A stretch of 64,000 nt of DNA from Parafrankia irregularis (GCF_001536285.1 NZ_FAOZ01000036.1:1-64000); one strand, 5' to 3'; counted from the stretch's first letter, positions 1 to 8,443 are shown. Numbers and translations: made by a program. The notes: generated by a model not told the origin, from the letters alone.

Positions 1-623
1 TTCATCAGGTAGACCGCCGCCTGCGTGCGGCTGGCCAGGCCCAGCTTCTCCAGAATGCTCGACACGTAGTTCTTCACGGTCTTCTCCGACAGCCCCAGCC
101 GGGTACCGATCTGCCGGTTCGTCAACCCGTCCGCGATCAGCTGCAGGATCTCCCGCTCCCGCTGGTTCAGCGTCGCCATCGCCGGATCCTCATGCGGCCC
201 GTCCCGCAGCCGCTCCAACACCCGACGCGTCACCGACGGAGCCAGCAACGACTGACCCGACGCCACCGTCCGGATCGCACCCACCAGATCGTTGCCCCGG
301 ATCTCCTTCAGCACATACCCCGCCGCACCAGCCATGATCGCGGAGAACAGCGCCTCGTCATCGTCATACGACGTCAGAATCAGACACGCCACCCCCGGCA
401 ACGCCGACCGGATCTCCCGACACACATCGATGCCACTGCCATCAGGCAACCGCCCGTCCAGCACCGCCACATGCGGATGCAACGCCGGAATACGCCGCAG
501 CGCCTCCGCCGCCAGCCCGGCCTCACCGACGACCTCGATATCGTCATGCCGGGCGAGCGTCTGACGCAGACCATTCCGCACGATCTCGTGGTCATCGAGA
601 ACGAACACCCGGATCTTCTCCAT
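1..623 (-). CDS. devR: DevR/DosR-like NarL-family response regulator (3' end cut by window)
   Basis: This is a DNA-binding response regulator. The receiver domain covers about residues 1-120, with acidic pocket D10-D11, phospho-acceptor Asp56 in VAVLDGRLPDGSG, and a switch Thr in LILTSYDDD followed by the conserved Lys of GYVLKEI. A LuxR-type helix-turn-helix follows at about residues 148-207 (REREILQLIADGLTNRQIG, then LSEKTVKNYVS). ATG at 623 is the natural start. The window edge falls inside the last codons, after VYLM. By established knowledge, LTNRQIG and SEKTVKNYVS are typical of DosR/DevR of mycobacteria. Divergent transcription from an Rv2004c-like gene, and a DevS-like kinase two genes away, support a hypoxia/redox dormancy regulator. 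Other NarL-type regulators share the fold, so the DosR assignment rests partly on context. Confidence 0.85.
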   Translation of the reverse strand, partial: MEKIRVFVLDDHEIVRNGLRQTLARHDDIEVVGEAGLAAEALRRIPALHPHVAVLDGRLPDGSGIDVCREIRSALPGVACLILTSYDDDEALFSAIMAGAAGYVLKEIRGNDLVGAIRTVASGQSLLAPSVTRRVLERLRDGPHEDPAMATLNQREREILQLIADGLTNRQIGTRLGLSEKTVKNYVSSILEKLGLASRTQAAVYLM

Positions 624-759
624 GACCGCGACGATACGGTCTCCGGACCGCCTCGCCAATCGACCTGGATCGCCTGAACGGGTGATGCCGGCGGTTTCCG
701 TACCCGCCCGCGCCGGGAAGCGTACGTCCTGCGGGGTAGTCGGGCAAAGGTGCGGCAAA

Positions 760-773
760 GGGACCTTTGGCGG
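760..773 (+). promoter_or_regulatory. candidate DosR box 1
   Basis: GGGACCTTTGGCGG matches the mycobacterial DosR consensus GGGACTTTNGNCCC (C accepted at position 6) at 12 of 14 positions. It lies between the divergent response regulator and the phosphotransferase gene. The match is by eye and the DNA binding is inferred. Confidence 0.45.
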
Positions 774-867
774 GCGATGGTCGGCGCAACGTCACCCGGA
801 CGGGGGTGCCGGAACCTCCGGCCGCGGGCAGCGGCGCGGCGGGCGGCAGGTCCGGGAAACGGCCGGT

Positions 868-882
868 GGGCCCGAAGGTCCC
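868..882 (-). promoter_or_regulatory. candidate DosR box 2
   Basis: Read on the minus strand this is GGGACCTTCGGGCCC, 13 of 14 to the remembered DosR consensus. It is about 80 bases upstream of the start at 963 and is paired with another box 10 bases away, an arrangement common in DosR-activated promoters. Confidence 0.5.
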
Positions 883-891
883 GCCGGTCGC

Positions 892-905
892 GGGACCTTC
901 GAACG
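892..905 (+). promoter_or_regulatory. candidate DosR box 3
   Basis: GGGACCTTCGAACG matches the DosR consensus at 12 of 14 positions and sits about 58 bases upstream of the start codon at 963. Boxes 2 and 3 face each other around CGCCGGTCGC. Confidence 0.45.
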
Positions 906-962
906 CAGCCTGCCCGACTCCGGCAACCTGCGCGGCGAGGGTGCTGCCGTCAGGGTGGACGT

Positions 963-2549
963 ATGGATGTGGCGACAGCGACCCTCACGGCCGGCCTTCC
1001 GGTGAGCGCGGAGAGCTCGCGCCCCGTCCGCGACGCAACGACCGCGCCGGGCACACCGACCGCGCCGACCGCGCCGAGCATGCCGGGAGCAGCGGCCGCA
1101 CCGGCCGCGCTGGTCGAGACGCACACATCCATCCTGATCTTTCTCGGGGACCGGGTCTACAAGGTCAAGAAGTCAGCCGATCTCGGGTTTCTCGACTTCC
1201 GCACCCGCCAGGCACGCCTGGCCGCCTGCCAGGCCGAGGTGGACCTCAACCGCCGCCTCGCTCCGGATGTCTACCTCGGTGTCGCGGACGTCCAGGGCCC
1301 GGACGGTGCCCTCTGCGACCACATGGTCGTCATGCGGCGCCTGCCCGCCGACCGGAGGCTGTCCACGCTCGTCACCGCCGGTGTCGATGTCACTGACGAA
1401 CTGCGGGCGACAGCCCGTCTGCTCGCGGCGTTCCACACCCGTTGCGAGACCTCCGCCGAGATCGCGGACGCCGGTTCGTCCGCCACGCTGGGCGGGCTGT
1501 GGGAGGAGGGCCTGCGGGGCGTCGAGCCCTACCTGGGCACCGTCCTCGACGGCGCCACCGTTGACGCCATCGGTCGGCTGGCCGCCCGTTTCCTGGCCGG
1601 CCGGGAGCCCCTGCTGCGGGAACGGCAGCGCCTCGGGCTGGTCCGCGACGGGCACGGTGACCTGCTCGCCGGTGACATCTACTGCCTTGAGGACGGACCC
1701 CGCATCCTGGACTGCCTGGAGTTCGATCAGCGGCTGCGCGTCGGTGACGTCCTCGGTGACATCGGGTTCCTGGCGATGGACCTGGAGAGTCTCGGCCGCC
1801 CCGATCTCGCCGCGTTCCTCCTGGCCCACTATCGCCAGTACGCGGCCGAGAGCCATCCCCGCTCGCTGGCCGACCTCTACATCGCCTACCGGGCGTTCGT
1901 CCGTTGCAAGGTCGCCTGCACCAGATACGCGCAGGGCGTGGAGTCCGCCGCCGCCGAGGCGCGGGCACTGGCGGCGCTGGCCCTGTCACATCTGCGTCAG
2001 GGGCGGGTGCGGCTCGTCCTGGTCGGCGGCGTGCCCGGGTCGGGCCGCGGTGCGCTGGCCGCCGGCCTCGCCGACGCCGAGGAATGGACGCTGCTGCGTG
2101 CGGAGGACATCGGTCTGGTCCACGGGCCCGGCTACGATCTCGCCGGCACTGATCCCACCGGCGCCGAGGCCGCCGGCCGTGACGCCGCCGGCCGTGACGC
2201 GACCGATGTGGAGGCCGGCTACGACGAGCTGTTTCGGCGGGCACGCGTCGCACTCGAACGCGGTGAGAGCGTGGTCATCGACGCGGCCTGGGAGCGCCGC
2301 GCCGACCGTGACCGCGCTGCCGAGCTCGCGCGGGTGACCGCCGCCGACCTCGTCCAGCTCAGAACGGCGCGCGGCGGGTCCGGCAGCTCCGCGGGGGGTG
2401 GCCTGCGGTGGGAGCGGACGCCCGGACCGGTGCGCAGGATGGCCGCGGCCAGCTCGGAACATCCGGATCCCTGGCCGGAGGCGACGACCCTGCCCCAGGG
2501 CGCCGGGCCCGACGCCCTGCTTCGAGCGGCGCGGCGTGCCGCGGGATGA
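963..2549 (+). CDS. phosphotransferase/P-loop fusion (Rv2004c-like), degenerate Walker A
   Basis: The 528-aa protein joins an N-terminal aminoglycoside-phosphotransferase-like domain (about 30-340; VETHTSILIFLGDRVYKVKK opens it and a D-G-H-G-D-L catalytic loop lies near 230) to a C-terminal P-loop kinase-like domain (about 350-500). This architecture is that of M. tuberculosis Rv2004c, a DosR-regulon protein of unknown substrate. The P-loop is unusual: GVPGSGRGAL has Arg362 where Walker A needs Lys, and Gly-Ala where Ser-Thr is normal, so ATP hydrolysis by the second domain is doubtful. Poorly ordered repeats (AAGRDAAGRDATDVEA) follow the P-loop. The reading frame stays open upstream to 750. 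ATG at 963 is preferred because conserved sequence begins well after it and GGGTGG lies ahead. It is likely cotranscribed with the kinase 55 bases downstream. Confidence 0.8.
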   Translation: MDVATATLTAGLPVSAESSRPVRDATTAPGTPTAPTAPSMPGAAAAPAALVETHTSILIFLGDRVYKVKKSADLGFLDFRTRQARLAACQAEVDLNRRLAPDVYLGVADVQGPDGALCDHMVVMRRLPADRRLSTLVTAGVDVTDELRATARLLAAFHTRCETSAEIADAGSSATLGGLWEEGLRGVEPYLGTVLDGATVDAIGRLAARFLAGREPLLRERQRLGLVRDGHGDLLAGDIYCLEDGPRILDCLEFDQRLRVGDVLGDIGFLAMDLESLGRPDLAAFLLAHYRQYAAESHPRSLADLYIAYRAFVRCKVACTRYAQGVESAAAEARALAALALSHLRQGRVRLVLVGGVPGSGRGALAAGLADAEEWTLLRAEDIGLVHGPGYDLAGTDPTGAEAAGRDAAGRDATDVEAGYDELFRRARVALERGESVVIDAAWERRADRDRAAELARVTAADLVQLRTARGGSGSSAGGGLRWERTPGPVRRMAAASSEHPDPWPEATTLPQGAGPDALLRAARRAAG

Positions 2550-2604
2550 GCCGGTGGCCGGGGAATCGGCATCATCCGGGCGTGGTCTCGCGTATCTTCC
2601 TCGC

Positions 2605-4602
2605 GTGGCGGCGAGATCCCAGTCCTCAGCCTCCCAGCCCCCGGGCGCGCGCCCCTCGGCTCCAGGGCCCGCCGGCGCGCGGCCCGTGGCCGCCCCAGGC
2701 GCGCAGCCCGTGGCCGCACAGCCGGCGATGCCGCCGGGTGACGGGCTGATGTTCCCCACGGTGGCCAGGCTGGAGCTCGACGACCTGCTCAGCCAGCTCG
2801 TCGAACGTGCCCAGGATGTGCTGGCCACCCAGAGCCGGCTGCGTGGTCTGCTCCAGGCCAACCGGGCCATCGTCACCGACCTGCGGCTGCCTGTGCTGCT
2901 GCGCAGCATCGTCGAGGCCGCCACCGTCCTGCTCGGCGCCCGCTATGGTGCCCTCGGTGTCGTCGCGCCGGACCGAACGCTGGAGGAGTTCGTCCACGTC
3001 GGCCTGGACGAGTCCGAGGTGCGCACGATCGGGGACCTGCCCTCCGGGCACGGCCTGCTGGGCCTGCTCATCGACGACCCGCGCCCGCGGCGCGTCGCCG
3101 ACATCTCCCGGGACCCGGGCTCGCAGGGCTTTCCGCCGGGCCATCCACCGATGAGGTCCTTCCTCGGCGTACCGATCATGGTGCGAGGGGAGGTCTTCGG
3201 CAATCTGTACCTGACCGACAAACATGACGGTGTTCCGTTCACCGCTGAGGACGAGGAGCTCGCGCTCGCGCTCGCCGCGAACGCCGGTGTGGCGATCGCG
3301 AACGCCCGGCTCTACCACGAGTCGCAGCAGCGGCACCGCTGGATGGCCGCCTCCGCGGAGGTCACGCGCCTGCTGATGGCCGGCGCCGACGACGCGCTCA
3401 CCGCGCTCGCCGCCCGGGTGCAGGTCGTCGCCGACGCCACCTTCGTCGCGCTCGTGCTGCACTCCGATGCGGATACGGACGACCAGGACAACCGGGATGA
3501 CCGGGACGGCCGGGGTGGGCGCGGCGATCAGGGCGAAATCCGTAAAAAGGGTGAGAGTGATCACGAAAAGGGCGCGGCCGGCTACGCCCGGGTCGCCGCC
3601 GTGGTCTCGGGCTCGGTGGTCTCGGGCTCGGTGATCTCAGGCTCCGGGGTCTCGGATTCCGTGGCCCCGGATTCCGCGGGCGCGGGCGCGGCGCAGGGCG
3701 CGAAGGTCGGTCACCTCGTCCCGCTGGGACGGACCCTGACCGGCCGTGTCATCGCCGAGCGGCAGGCGCTGCGGGTCGATGACGCGGAGCTCGACGCGCT
3801 TCCCGAGGAGCGCGCCGCGAGCACCGGGCCGCTCATGGTCGTCCCGCTCGTCGCCGGCACCGACCAGTGCGGCGGGGCGCTGCTCATCGGCCGCGACCGC
3901 GGAGACCACGGATTCACGGACAGTGACCTGGACATGGCCTCCAGTTTCGCCGGGCACGTCGCCGTCGCGCTCGAACTGGCCCGCGCCAAGATGGATCAGG
4001 AGCATCTTCGCGTTCTCGCCGACCGCGGCCGAATCGCCCGGGACCTGCACGATCACGTCATCCAGCGCATGTTCGCCGTCGCGCTCGGAATGCAGGATCT
4101 CGCCCAGTACGAGAATCCGTCGAACGCGAAACGGATCAACGGGTACGTCGAGGACATCGACGCCACCATCAAGGACATCCGTCGCACCATTTTCGAGCTG
4201 CGAGGCAGGAGTGCCGTCCGGCGCGACCGCCTCCAGGCCGCTCTTGACAAGATCGCGGAGGATGTCCGGCCGGCGCTCGGGTTCGCGCCGACCGTGGCCC
4301 TCGCCGGCCCGCTGGACACCGTCGTCGACGACCAGCTCACCGACCAGCTGCTCGCCGTGGCGCGGGAGGCCCTTACCAACGTGGCGCGCCACGCCCACGC
4401 GACCAGGGTGGAGCTGCGGCTCGCCGTGGACGGGGGGAACGTCACCCTCGACGCCGTCGATGACGGCGTCGGCATCGGTGACACCGTCCGCCGCAGCGGT
4501 CTGGACAACCTGCGGGCCCGGGCCGAGAACCTGGGTGGCACCTTCGCCGTGGCGACACCGCCCGCCGGTGGAACCCATCTGCGCTGGACGGCTCCGCTTT
4601 AG
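2605..4602 (+). CDS. devS: DevS/DosT-like two-GAF heme-sensor histidine kinase
   Basis: The sensor kinase has 665 aa from GTG 2605. An Ala/Pro-rich N-terminus is followed by GAF-A (about 90-240), GAF-B (about 255-460), HisKA_3 (about 470-540, phospho-acceptor His482 in RDLHDHVIQRMF) and a HATPase domain (NVARHA, DDGVGIG, GLDNLRARAE). By alignment from memory, His180 in FPPGHPPM falls where M. tuberculosis DosS has its heme-ligating His149. Tyr202 in GNLYLTDK falls where DosS has distal-pocket Tyr171, and the spacing of 22 residues is identical. It therefore probably senses O2, NO or CO, or redox state. GAF-B is interrupted by a low-complexity insert (about 288-370: Asp/Arg-rich, then VVSGSVVSGSVISGS) absent from DosS as I know it. 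Its likely partner is the DevR-like regulator. ATG 2729 is an alternative start; the frame is also open back to 2398 inside the upstream gene. Confidence 0.88.
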   Translation: MAARSQSSASQPPGARPSAPGPAGARPVAAPGAQPVAAQPAMPPGDGLMFPTVARLELDDLLSQLVERAQDVLATQSRLRGLLQANRAIVTDLRLPVLLRSIVEAATVLLGARYGALGVVAPDRTLEEFVHVGLDESEVRTIGDLPSGHGLLGLLIDDPRPRRVADISRDPGSQGFPPGHPPMRSFLGVPIMVRGEVFGNLYLTDKHDGVPFTAEDEELALALAANAGVAIANARLYHESQQRHRWMAASAEVTRLLMAGADDALTALAARVQVVADATFVALVLHSDADTDDQDNRDDRDGRGGRGDQGEIRKKGESDHEKGAAGYARVAAVVSGSVVSGSVISGSGVSDSVAPDSAGAGAAQGAKVGHLVPLGRTLTGRVIAERQALRVDDAELDALPEERAASTGPLMVVPLVAGTDQCGGALLIGRDRGDHGFTDSDLDMASSFAGHVAVALELARAKMDQEHLRVLADRGRIARDLHDHVIQRMFAVALGMQDLAQYENPSNAKRINGYVEDIDATIKDIRRTIFELRGRSAVRRDRLQAALDKIAEDVRPALGFAPTVALAGPLDTVVDDQLTDQLLAVAREALTNVARHAHATRVELRLAVDGGNVTLDAVDDGVGIGDTVRRSGLDNLRARAENLGGTFAVATPPAGGTHLRWTAPL

Positions 4603-4674
4603 CCGCCGACGCCGGCGCCGGGATGGATCATGATCCGCCGCCCCTCCGACTTCAGCTGCCGCCACTGCTCCTGA

Positions 4675-4800
4675 GCAAGAAATGAGGATTCTGGCTGCTG
4701 CAACCGCCGAAATTCGCACTTCTTGCGGATTATCAAGCGACTCTGCCGCCCTGTTTGCCGCAATTGGCATGAATTGCCGGCGCTGTGTGGCGGCGCGGAA
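4675..4800 (+). repeat. dispersed hairpin repeat, family A copy 1
   Basis: The terminal inverted arms GCAAGAA (4675-4681) and TTCTTGC (4720-4726) enclose TGAGGATTCTGG and CCGAAATTCGCA. An AT-richer tail follows, with TTTGCCGCAATTGGCATGAA and GCGCTGTGTGGCGGCGCGG. The same tail recurs near 9588 (inverted), 18730, and as reverse complements at 42262, 52800 and 58441. It lies between the sensor kinase and the stress protein gene. Confidence 0.75.
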
Positions 4801-4860
4801 TCCCCGCCGGCCCGGCCCTGCGGTGGGTGGACACGGGTCACCAGCGAGATCGGCCACTGG

Positions 4861-4908
4861 GTGGGGTCCGCCGCTGGTGGGGTCCGCCGCTGGTGGGGTC
4901 CGCCGCTG
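4861..4908. repeat. 16-bp tandem repeat, 3 copies
   Basis: Three perfect head-to-tail copies of GTGGGGTCCGCCGCTG are followed by a partial fourth. They lie in the long 5' region of the stress protein gene. No coding role is visible. Confidence 0.9.
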
Positions 4909-4978
4909 GTGGGCCGCCGGCGTGGGAGGGCGACGGCCATCTGACGCGTCCTTCCTGTCCGATCAGGTGCGGGCGCGC

Positions 4979-4994
4979 CGGGACCATGGTCCCG
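4979..4994. promoter_or_regulatory. perfect 16-bp palindrome, candidate DosR box
   Basis: CGGGACCATGGTCCCG is a perfect palindrome. Its inner 14 bases, GGGACCATGGTCCC, keep the GGGAC...GNCCC frame of the DosR consensus. It lies 117 bases upstream of the universal stress protein start, a usual distance for activation. A second dyad, GCGAAATT (5061-5068) with AATTTCGC (5078-5085), lies between it and the ribosome binding site. Confidence 0.6.
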
Positions 4995-5110
4995 CTACCG
5001 GCATGTCCGACGAACCGCACACGGGCAGTCCGACGACAGATGCGCCGTTCCGGCCATGATGCGAAATTTGAACTGTCAATTTCGCCTCAGCAACAAAAAG
5101 GTGGCCGGAA

Positions 5111-6034
5111 ATGGACAGAACAATTCTTGTCGGTGTGGACGGATCCACCGGCTCCGAAGAAGCTCTGCGCTGGGCTTTCCGTGAGGCGCGGCTGCGCCGC
5201 CGGCCGGTGACCGCACTGCTGGCCTGGGGCACGGACGGATTACCGCGGGAGCTGCACCGCCGGGCCGGCCGGGCCGACCACGCCGAGCTCGAGGCCTCGG
5301 CCGTCGCGGCGCTGGACCAGGCCATCGAACGCGCCGACGCCAATGGCGTCGAGGTGCATCCGATGCTGGTCGAGGCGGCACCCGCGGTCGCGCTGGAGGA
5401 GAACGCACCAGGCGCCGAGATGATCGTCGTCGGATCGCACGGCCACGGGCCCATCACCCGGGTCCTGGCGGGCTCGGTGGCGCAGACCGTCGTCAACCAC
5501 GTCCAGGTCCCCGTGGTCGTCGTCAGGGGACGAACCACGCAGCGTCCGAACGGCCAGCGTCCGAACGGCCAGCGCCCTGACAGCGAGCGGCCCGACAGCC
5601 AGCGCAGGCCGGTCGTGGTCGGCGTCGACGGTTCGGGGAACTCCGTGGGCGCGCTGCGCTGGGCCGCCCAGGCAGCGGCCCTGCGGCGGGCGCCCCTGCG
5701 GGTCGTGTTCGCGCTCGGCCGCACGGATCCGCTGTACCCGGAGCTGATGATCAGCGGGCAGGTGGACCTGCTGCGACGGGCCCAGGCGATGCTGGAGGAG
5801 ACGGTGGGCAAGGGGCTTGCCAGCGCCGCGGAGGTGGCGGTCGACACCGTTGTCGCCCCGGACGCGCCCAGCGTCGCCCTGCTGCACGAGGCGGAGCTCG
5901 CGCAGCTGCTCGTCGTCGGGCGCCGCGGCCACGGCGGCTTCGCGGATCTGCTGCTCGGTTCGGTCAGCCATCAGTGCCTGCTGCACGCGGCATGCCCGGT
6001 GGCCGTCGTTCACGACGAGGCCGCAGGAGGCTGA
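5111..6034 (+). CDS. tandem-domain universal stress protein
   Basis: The 307-aa protein has two UspA domains. Domain 1 (about 1-140) starts ILVGVDGS and carries the ATP-binding loop GSHGHGPITRVLAGS. Domain 2 (about 165-300) starts VVVGVDGS and carries GRRGHGGFADLLLGS. Both fit the G-2x-G-9x-G(S/T) nucleotide-binding pattern, so both should bind ATP. The linker (about 140-165) is made of imperfect RPNGQRPNGQRPDSERPDSQ repeats encoded by short direct repeats. AGGTGG at 5099-5104 is the ribosome binding site. Tandem USPs are prominent DosR-regulon members in mycobacteria. The palindromic box at 4979 and the neighbouring sensor system point to the same control here. Confidence 0.9.
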   Translation: MDRTILVGVDGSTGSEEALRWAFREARLRRRPVTALLAWGTDGLPRELHRRAGRADHAELEASAVAALDQAIERADANGVEVHPMLVEAAPAVALEENAPGAEMIVVGSHGHGPITRVLAGSVAQTVVNHVQVPVVVVRGRTTQRPNGQRPNGQRPDSERPDSQRRPVVVGVDGSGNSVGALRWAAQAAALRRAPLRVVFALGRTDPLYPELMISGQVDLLRRAQAMLEETVGKGLASAAEVAVDTVVAPDAPSVALLHEAELAQLLVVGRRGHGGFADLLLGSVSHQCLLHAACPVAVVHDEAAGG

Positions 6035-6144
6035 GCGCTGGACCGTGAGTCCGTCAGGTGGAAGTCTTGGTCGCCCTGTGTGATCTTGTCGGTAGCCGGA
6101 AGGGCTCACCGACGGCGGACGTCCACCGAAACTGGAGGCGCACT

Positions 6145-6975
6145 GTGCCTGACCGGCCGGAGGCGGCCCCGGAGGCCGTCGACACCGCACCTGCCCGGCT
6201 GTCCAAGGCCGCGTACGAGAAGGAGCTCGTCCGGCTGCAGACCGAGCTGGTGCGGATGCAGGAGTGGCTCGTCGTCACCGGCGGCCGCCTCGTGGTTGTG
6301 ATGGAGGGCCGGGACACCTCCGGCAAGGGCGGGACCATCAAGCGGCTGACCGAGCGGCTCAACCCACGGCACTACCGGGTGGTCGCCCTGGGCACGCCGA
6401 CCGAGCGGGAACGGTCCCAGTGGTACTTCCAGCGCTACATCACCCATCTGCCGTCGGCCGGGGAGATCGTCTTCTTCGATCGAAGCTGGTACAACCGGGC
6501 CGGGGTGGAACGGGTCATGGGTTTCTGTACGGACGAGGAATACGACGAGTTCCTGCGGACCTGCCCGCAGCTCGAACGCGCGTTGGTCCGTTCGGGAATC
6601 ACCCTGGTCAAGTACTGGCTGTCGTTGAGCGACGAGGAACAGGAGCGCCGCTTCACCGACCGGATCCGGAATCCGGAGAAGCGGTGGAAACTCTCCGATC
6701 TCGACCTGCAGGCCCGCGCCCACTGGGTCGACTACGCCGAGGCCAAGGACGAGATGTTCGCGTACACGGACATCCGGCAGGCGCCCTGGTATGTGGTCGA
6801 CGCGGACGACAAGCGCAGCGCGCGGCTGAACCTCATCAGCCATCTGCTGTCGATGGTCCCGTACGAGCCGGTCCACCACCCCGAGGTGAAGCTGCCGCAC
6901 CGCCAGCAGCGTGCCTACAAGCGCCCGCCGATCGACAGCCAGACCTGGGTCCCGCGCCGGTACGTCGTCGACTGA
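6145..6975 (+). CDS. ppk2: polyphosphate kinase 2 (PPK2)
   Basis: PPK2 transfers phosphate between polyphosphate and nucleoside diphosphates. The 276-aa protein shows Walker A MEGRDTSGKGGTI (about 54-66), the lid region with GTPTERERSQWYFQRY, and Walker B FFDRSWYNRAGVERVMGF. The length matches single-domain class I PPK2 (about 230-300 aa). GTG at 6145 is chosen because GGAGG at 6134-6138 is optimally spaced and family homology starts a little later; an in-frame start exists at 6058. The gene follows the stress protein by 110 bases. Polyphosphate turnover fits an energy-saving stress role, though no DosR-like box is evident directly in front. Confidence 0.93.
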   Translation: MPDRPEAAPEAVDTAPARLSKAAYEKELVRLQTELVRMQEWLVVTGGRLVVVMEGRDTSGKGGTIKRLTERLNPRHYRVVALGTPTERERSQWYFQRYITHLPSAGEIVFFDRSWYNRAGVERVMGFCTDEEYDEFLRTCPQLERALVRSGITLVKYWLSLSDEEQERRFTDRIRNPEKRWKLSDLDLQARAHWVDYAEAKDEMFAYTDIRQAPWYVVDADDKRSARLNLISHLLSMVPYEPVHHPEVKLPHRQQRAYKRPPIDSQTWVPRRYVVD

Positions 6976-7123
6976 TCCCCTGATAGCCGCCGTCGAGGGG
7001 GCATGCGCGGCGTCGGGGTGTCGCTGCGGTTGTTCGGCGAAGCCATCGGTCACTATCTGCGCATCAGTGGATGCGAAGGGTGTCATCCCTGGGGCTGTGT
7101 CGGGCCCGTCGGCACAGGTAGGG

Positions 7124-8443
7124 ATGCGGGGACGGATGAGACTGTGGTCCGCGGGCCGGCGATCCGCCGCCGGGCTGGTCATGACGGCGACGCTCGCGGC
7201 GCCGGTCAGTGCCGCCCCGCCGGCCCAGGCAGCCCAGCCCGACCCGCCCGCCTCGTCCCCAGGCACGCCGCACAGCGGGCTGTTCGCGCTGCCGGAGTAC
7301 TACCTCAGCGGGCACGGGCCGGTGTCGGTGGCCGCGGGGGACCTCACCGGTGATGGCCGGCAGAGCCTCGCCGCCGTCAACATCGCCGACGGCACGGTGT
7401 CGGTGCTGCTGGGCCGTGGGGACGGAACCTTCGGCCCGCCGGTGCCCTACCCGGCAGGGTCCGGTCCGTCCGACGTGTCGATCGAGGATCTGCGGGGCAT
7501 CGGCGTTCTCGATGTGATCGTCGCTGATTCGTCCAGCGGCCTGGTTTCGGTGCTGCTGGGAAACGGGGACGGAACCCTCGGCCTGCCGGTGCCCTACCCG
7601 GCCGGGCCCGGTCCGTCCTCGCTGTCGGTGGACGATTTCAACGGCGACAGCATTCCTGACGTGGCCGTCGCGGACCAGTACAGCGGCACGGTGTCGGTGC
7701 TGCTGGGCCGGGGCGACGGGACTTTCGGCCCACCGGTGCCGCAGCTGGCCGGGTCGGCGCCGTCGTCGTTGGATTCCGGTGACTTCAACGGGGACGGGAT
7801 CACCGACATCGCCGTCGTGAACCTCGGCGACGCCACCGTGTCGGTGCTGCTGGGCAACGGTGACGGCACCTTGCAGCCACCGCGGCCGTATCTCACCGGC
7901 CCGGGCCCGACGGATCTGGCGGCGGCCGTCCTGCGTGACGCGGGCGACGACCAGGGCGACGACGAGGGCAGGGGCGGCACAGGCAGAGGCAAGGTCAGCG
8001 GCGGCGACGCCGGCAACCTGGATCTGATCGTCGCCAATGCCGGTGACGGCACGGTGTCGGTGCTGCTGGGAAACGGTGACGGCACGTTCCAGCCGGCGCG
8101 GCCGTACCTGTCCGGCCCGGGGCCGTCGGCGGTGGACACGGGTGACTTCTCGGGCGACGGCATCGCCGATGTGGCGGTCGGCAACGCCTCGGACTCGACG
8201 CTGTCGATCCTGCTCGGCAACGGCGACGGCACCCTCGGACCACCACTGCTCCACCTCGCCGGCCCGGGCCCGTCCACGGTGGAGGTGGACGACCTTCGCG
8301 GTGACGGCCATTCCGATGTGATCGTTGCCAACGGGCGTGGCAGCACGGTGACGGTGCTGCTGGGGACTGTGGCCGCAGGTGCCGCGGGCGGCGGCGGCGG
8401 GGGTGGGGGCGGGGCTGCCGGCGACGTCCGGGACTCGTGCTAG
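7124..8443 (+). CDS. secreted FG-GAP/VCBS repeat protein
   Basis: The 439-aa protein begins with a signal peptide (RMRLWSAGRRSAAGLVMTAT followed by an Ala-rich stretch, cleavage probably near AQAAQP). Seven or so FG-GAP/VCBS-type repeats of about 44 residues follow, each with D-F/L-x-G-D-G and VSVLLGNGDGTF motifs, which should build a calcium-binding beta-propeller. One repeat carries an Asp/Gly/Arg-rich insert (about 270-295). The C-terminus is a poly-Gly run (about 425-433) ending DVRDSC. Such proteins act outside the cell in adhesion or polymer binding; the ligand is unknown. ATG 7124 follows AGGTAGGG; ATG 7136 is possible. The repeat DNA itself is a target for recombination and copy-number change. 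Confidence 0.85.
   Translation: MRGRMRLWSAGRRSAAGLVMTATLAAPVSAAPPAQAAQPDPPASSPGTPHSGLFALPEYYLSGHGPVSVAAGDLTGDGRQSLAAVNIADGTVSVLLGRGDGTFGPPVPYPAGSGPSDVSIEDLRGIGVLDVIVADSSSGLVSVLLGNGDGTLGLPVPYPAGPGPSSLSVDDFNGDSIPDVAVADQYSGTVSVLLGRGDGTFGPPVPQLAGSAPSSLDSGDFNGDGITDIAVVNLGDATVSVLLGNGDGTLQPPRPYLTGPGPTDLAAAVLRDAGDDQGDDEGRGGTGRGKVSGGDAGNLDLIVANAGDGTVSVLLGNGDGTFQPARPYLSGPGPSAVDTGDFSGDGIADVAVGNASDSTLSILLGNGDGTLGPPLLHLAGPGPSTVEVDDLRGDGHSDVIVANGRGSTVTVLLGTVAAGAAGGGGGGGGGAAGDVRDSC

Noticed and set aside
2398-2604. N-terminal extension of the DevS-like kinase into the upstream gene
   Set aside because: It would overlap the upstream coding region by 150 bases in another frame and adds only low-complexity sequence.
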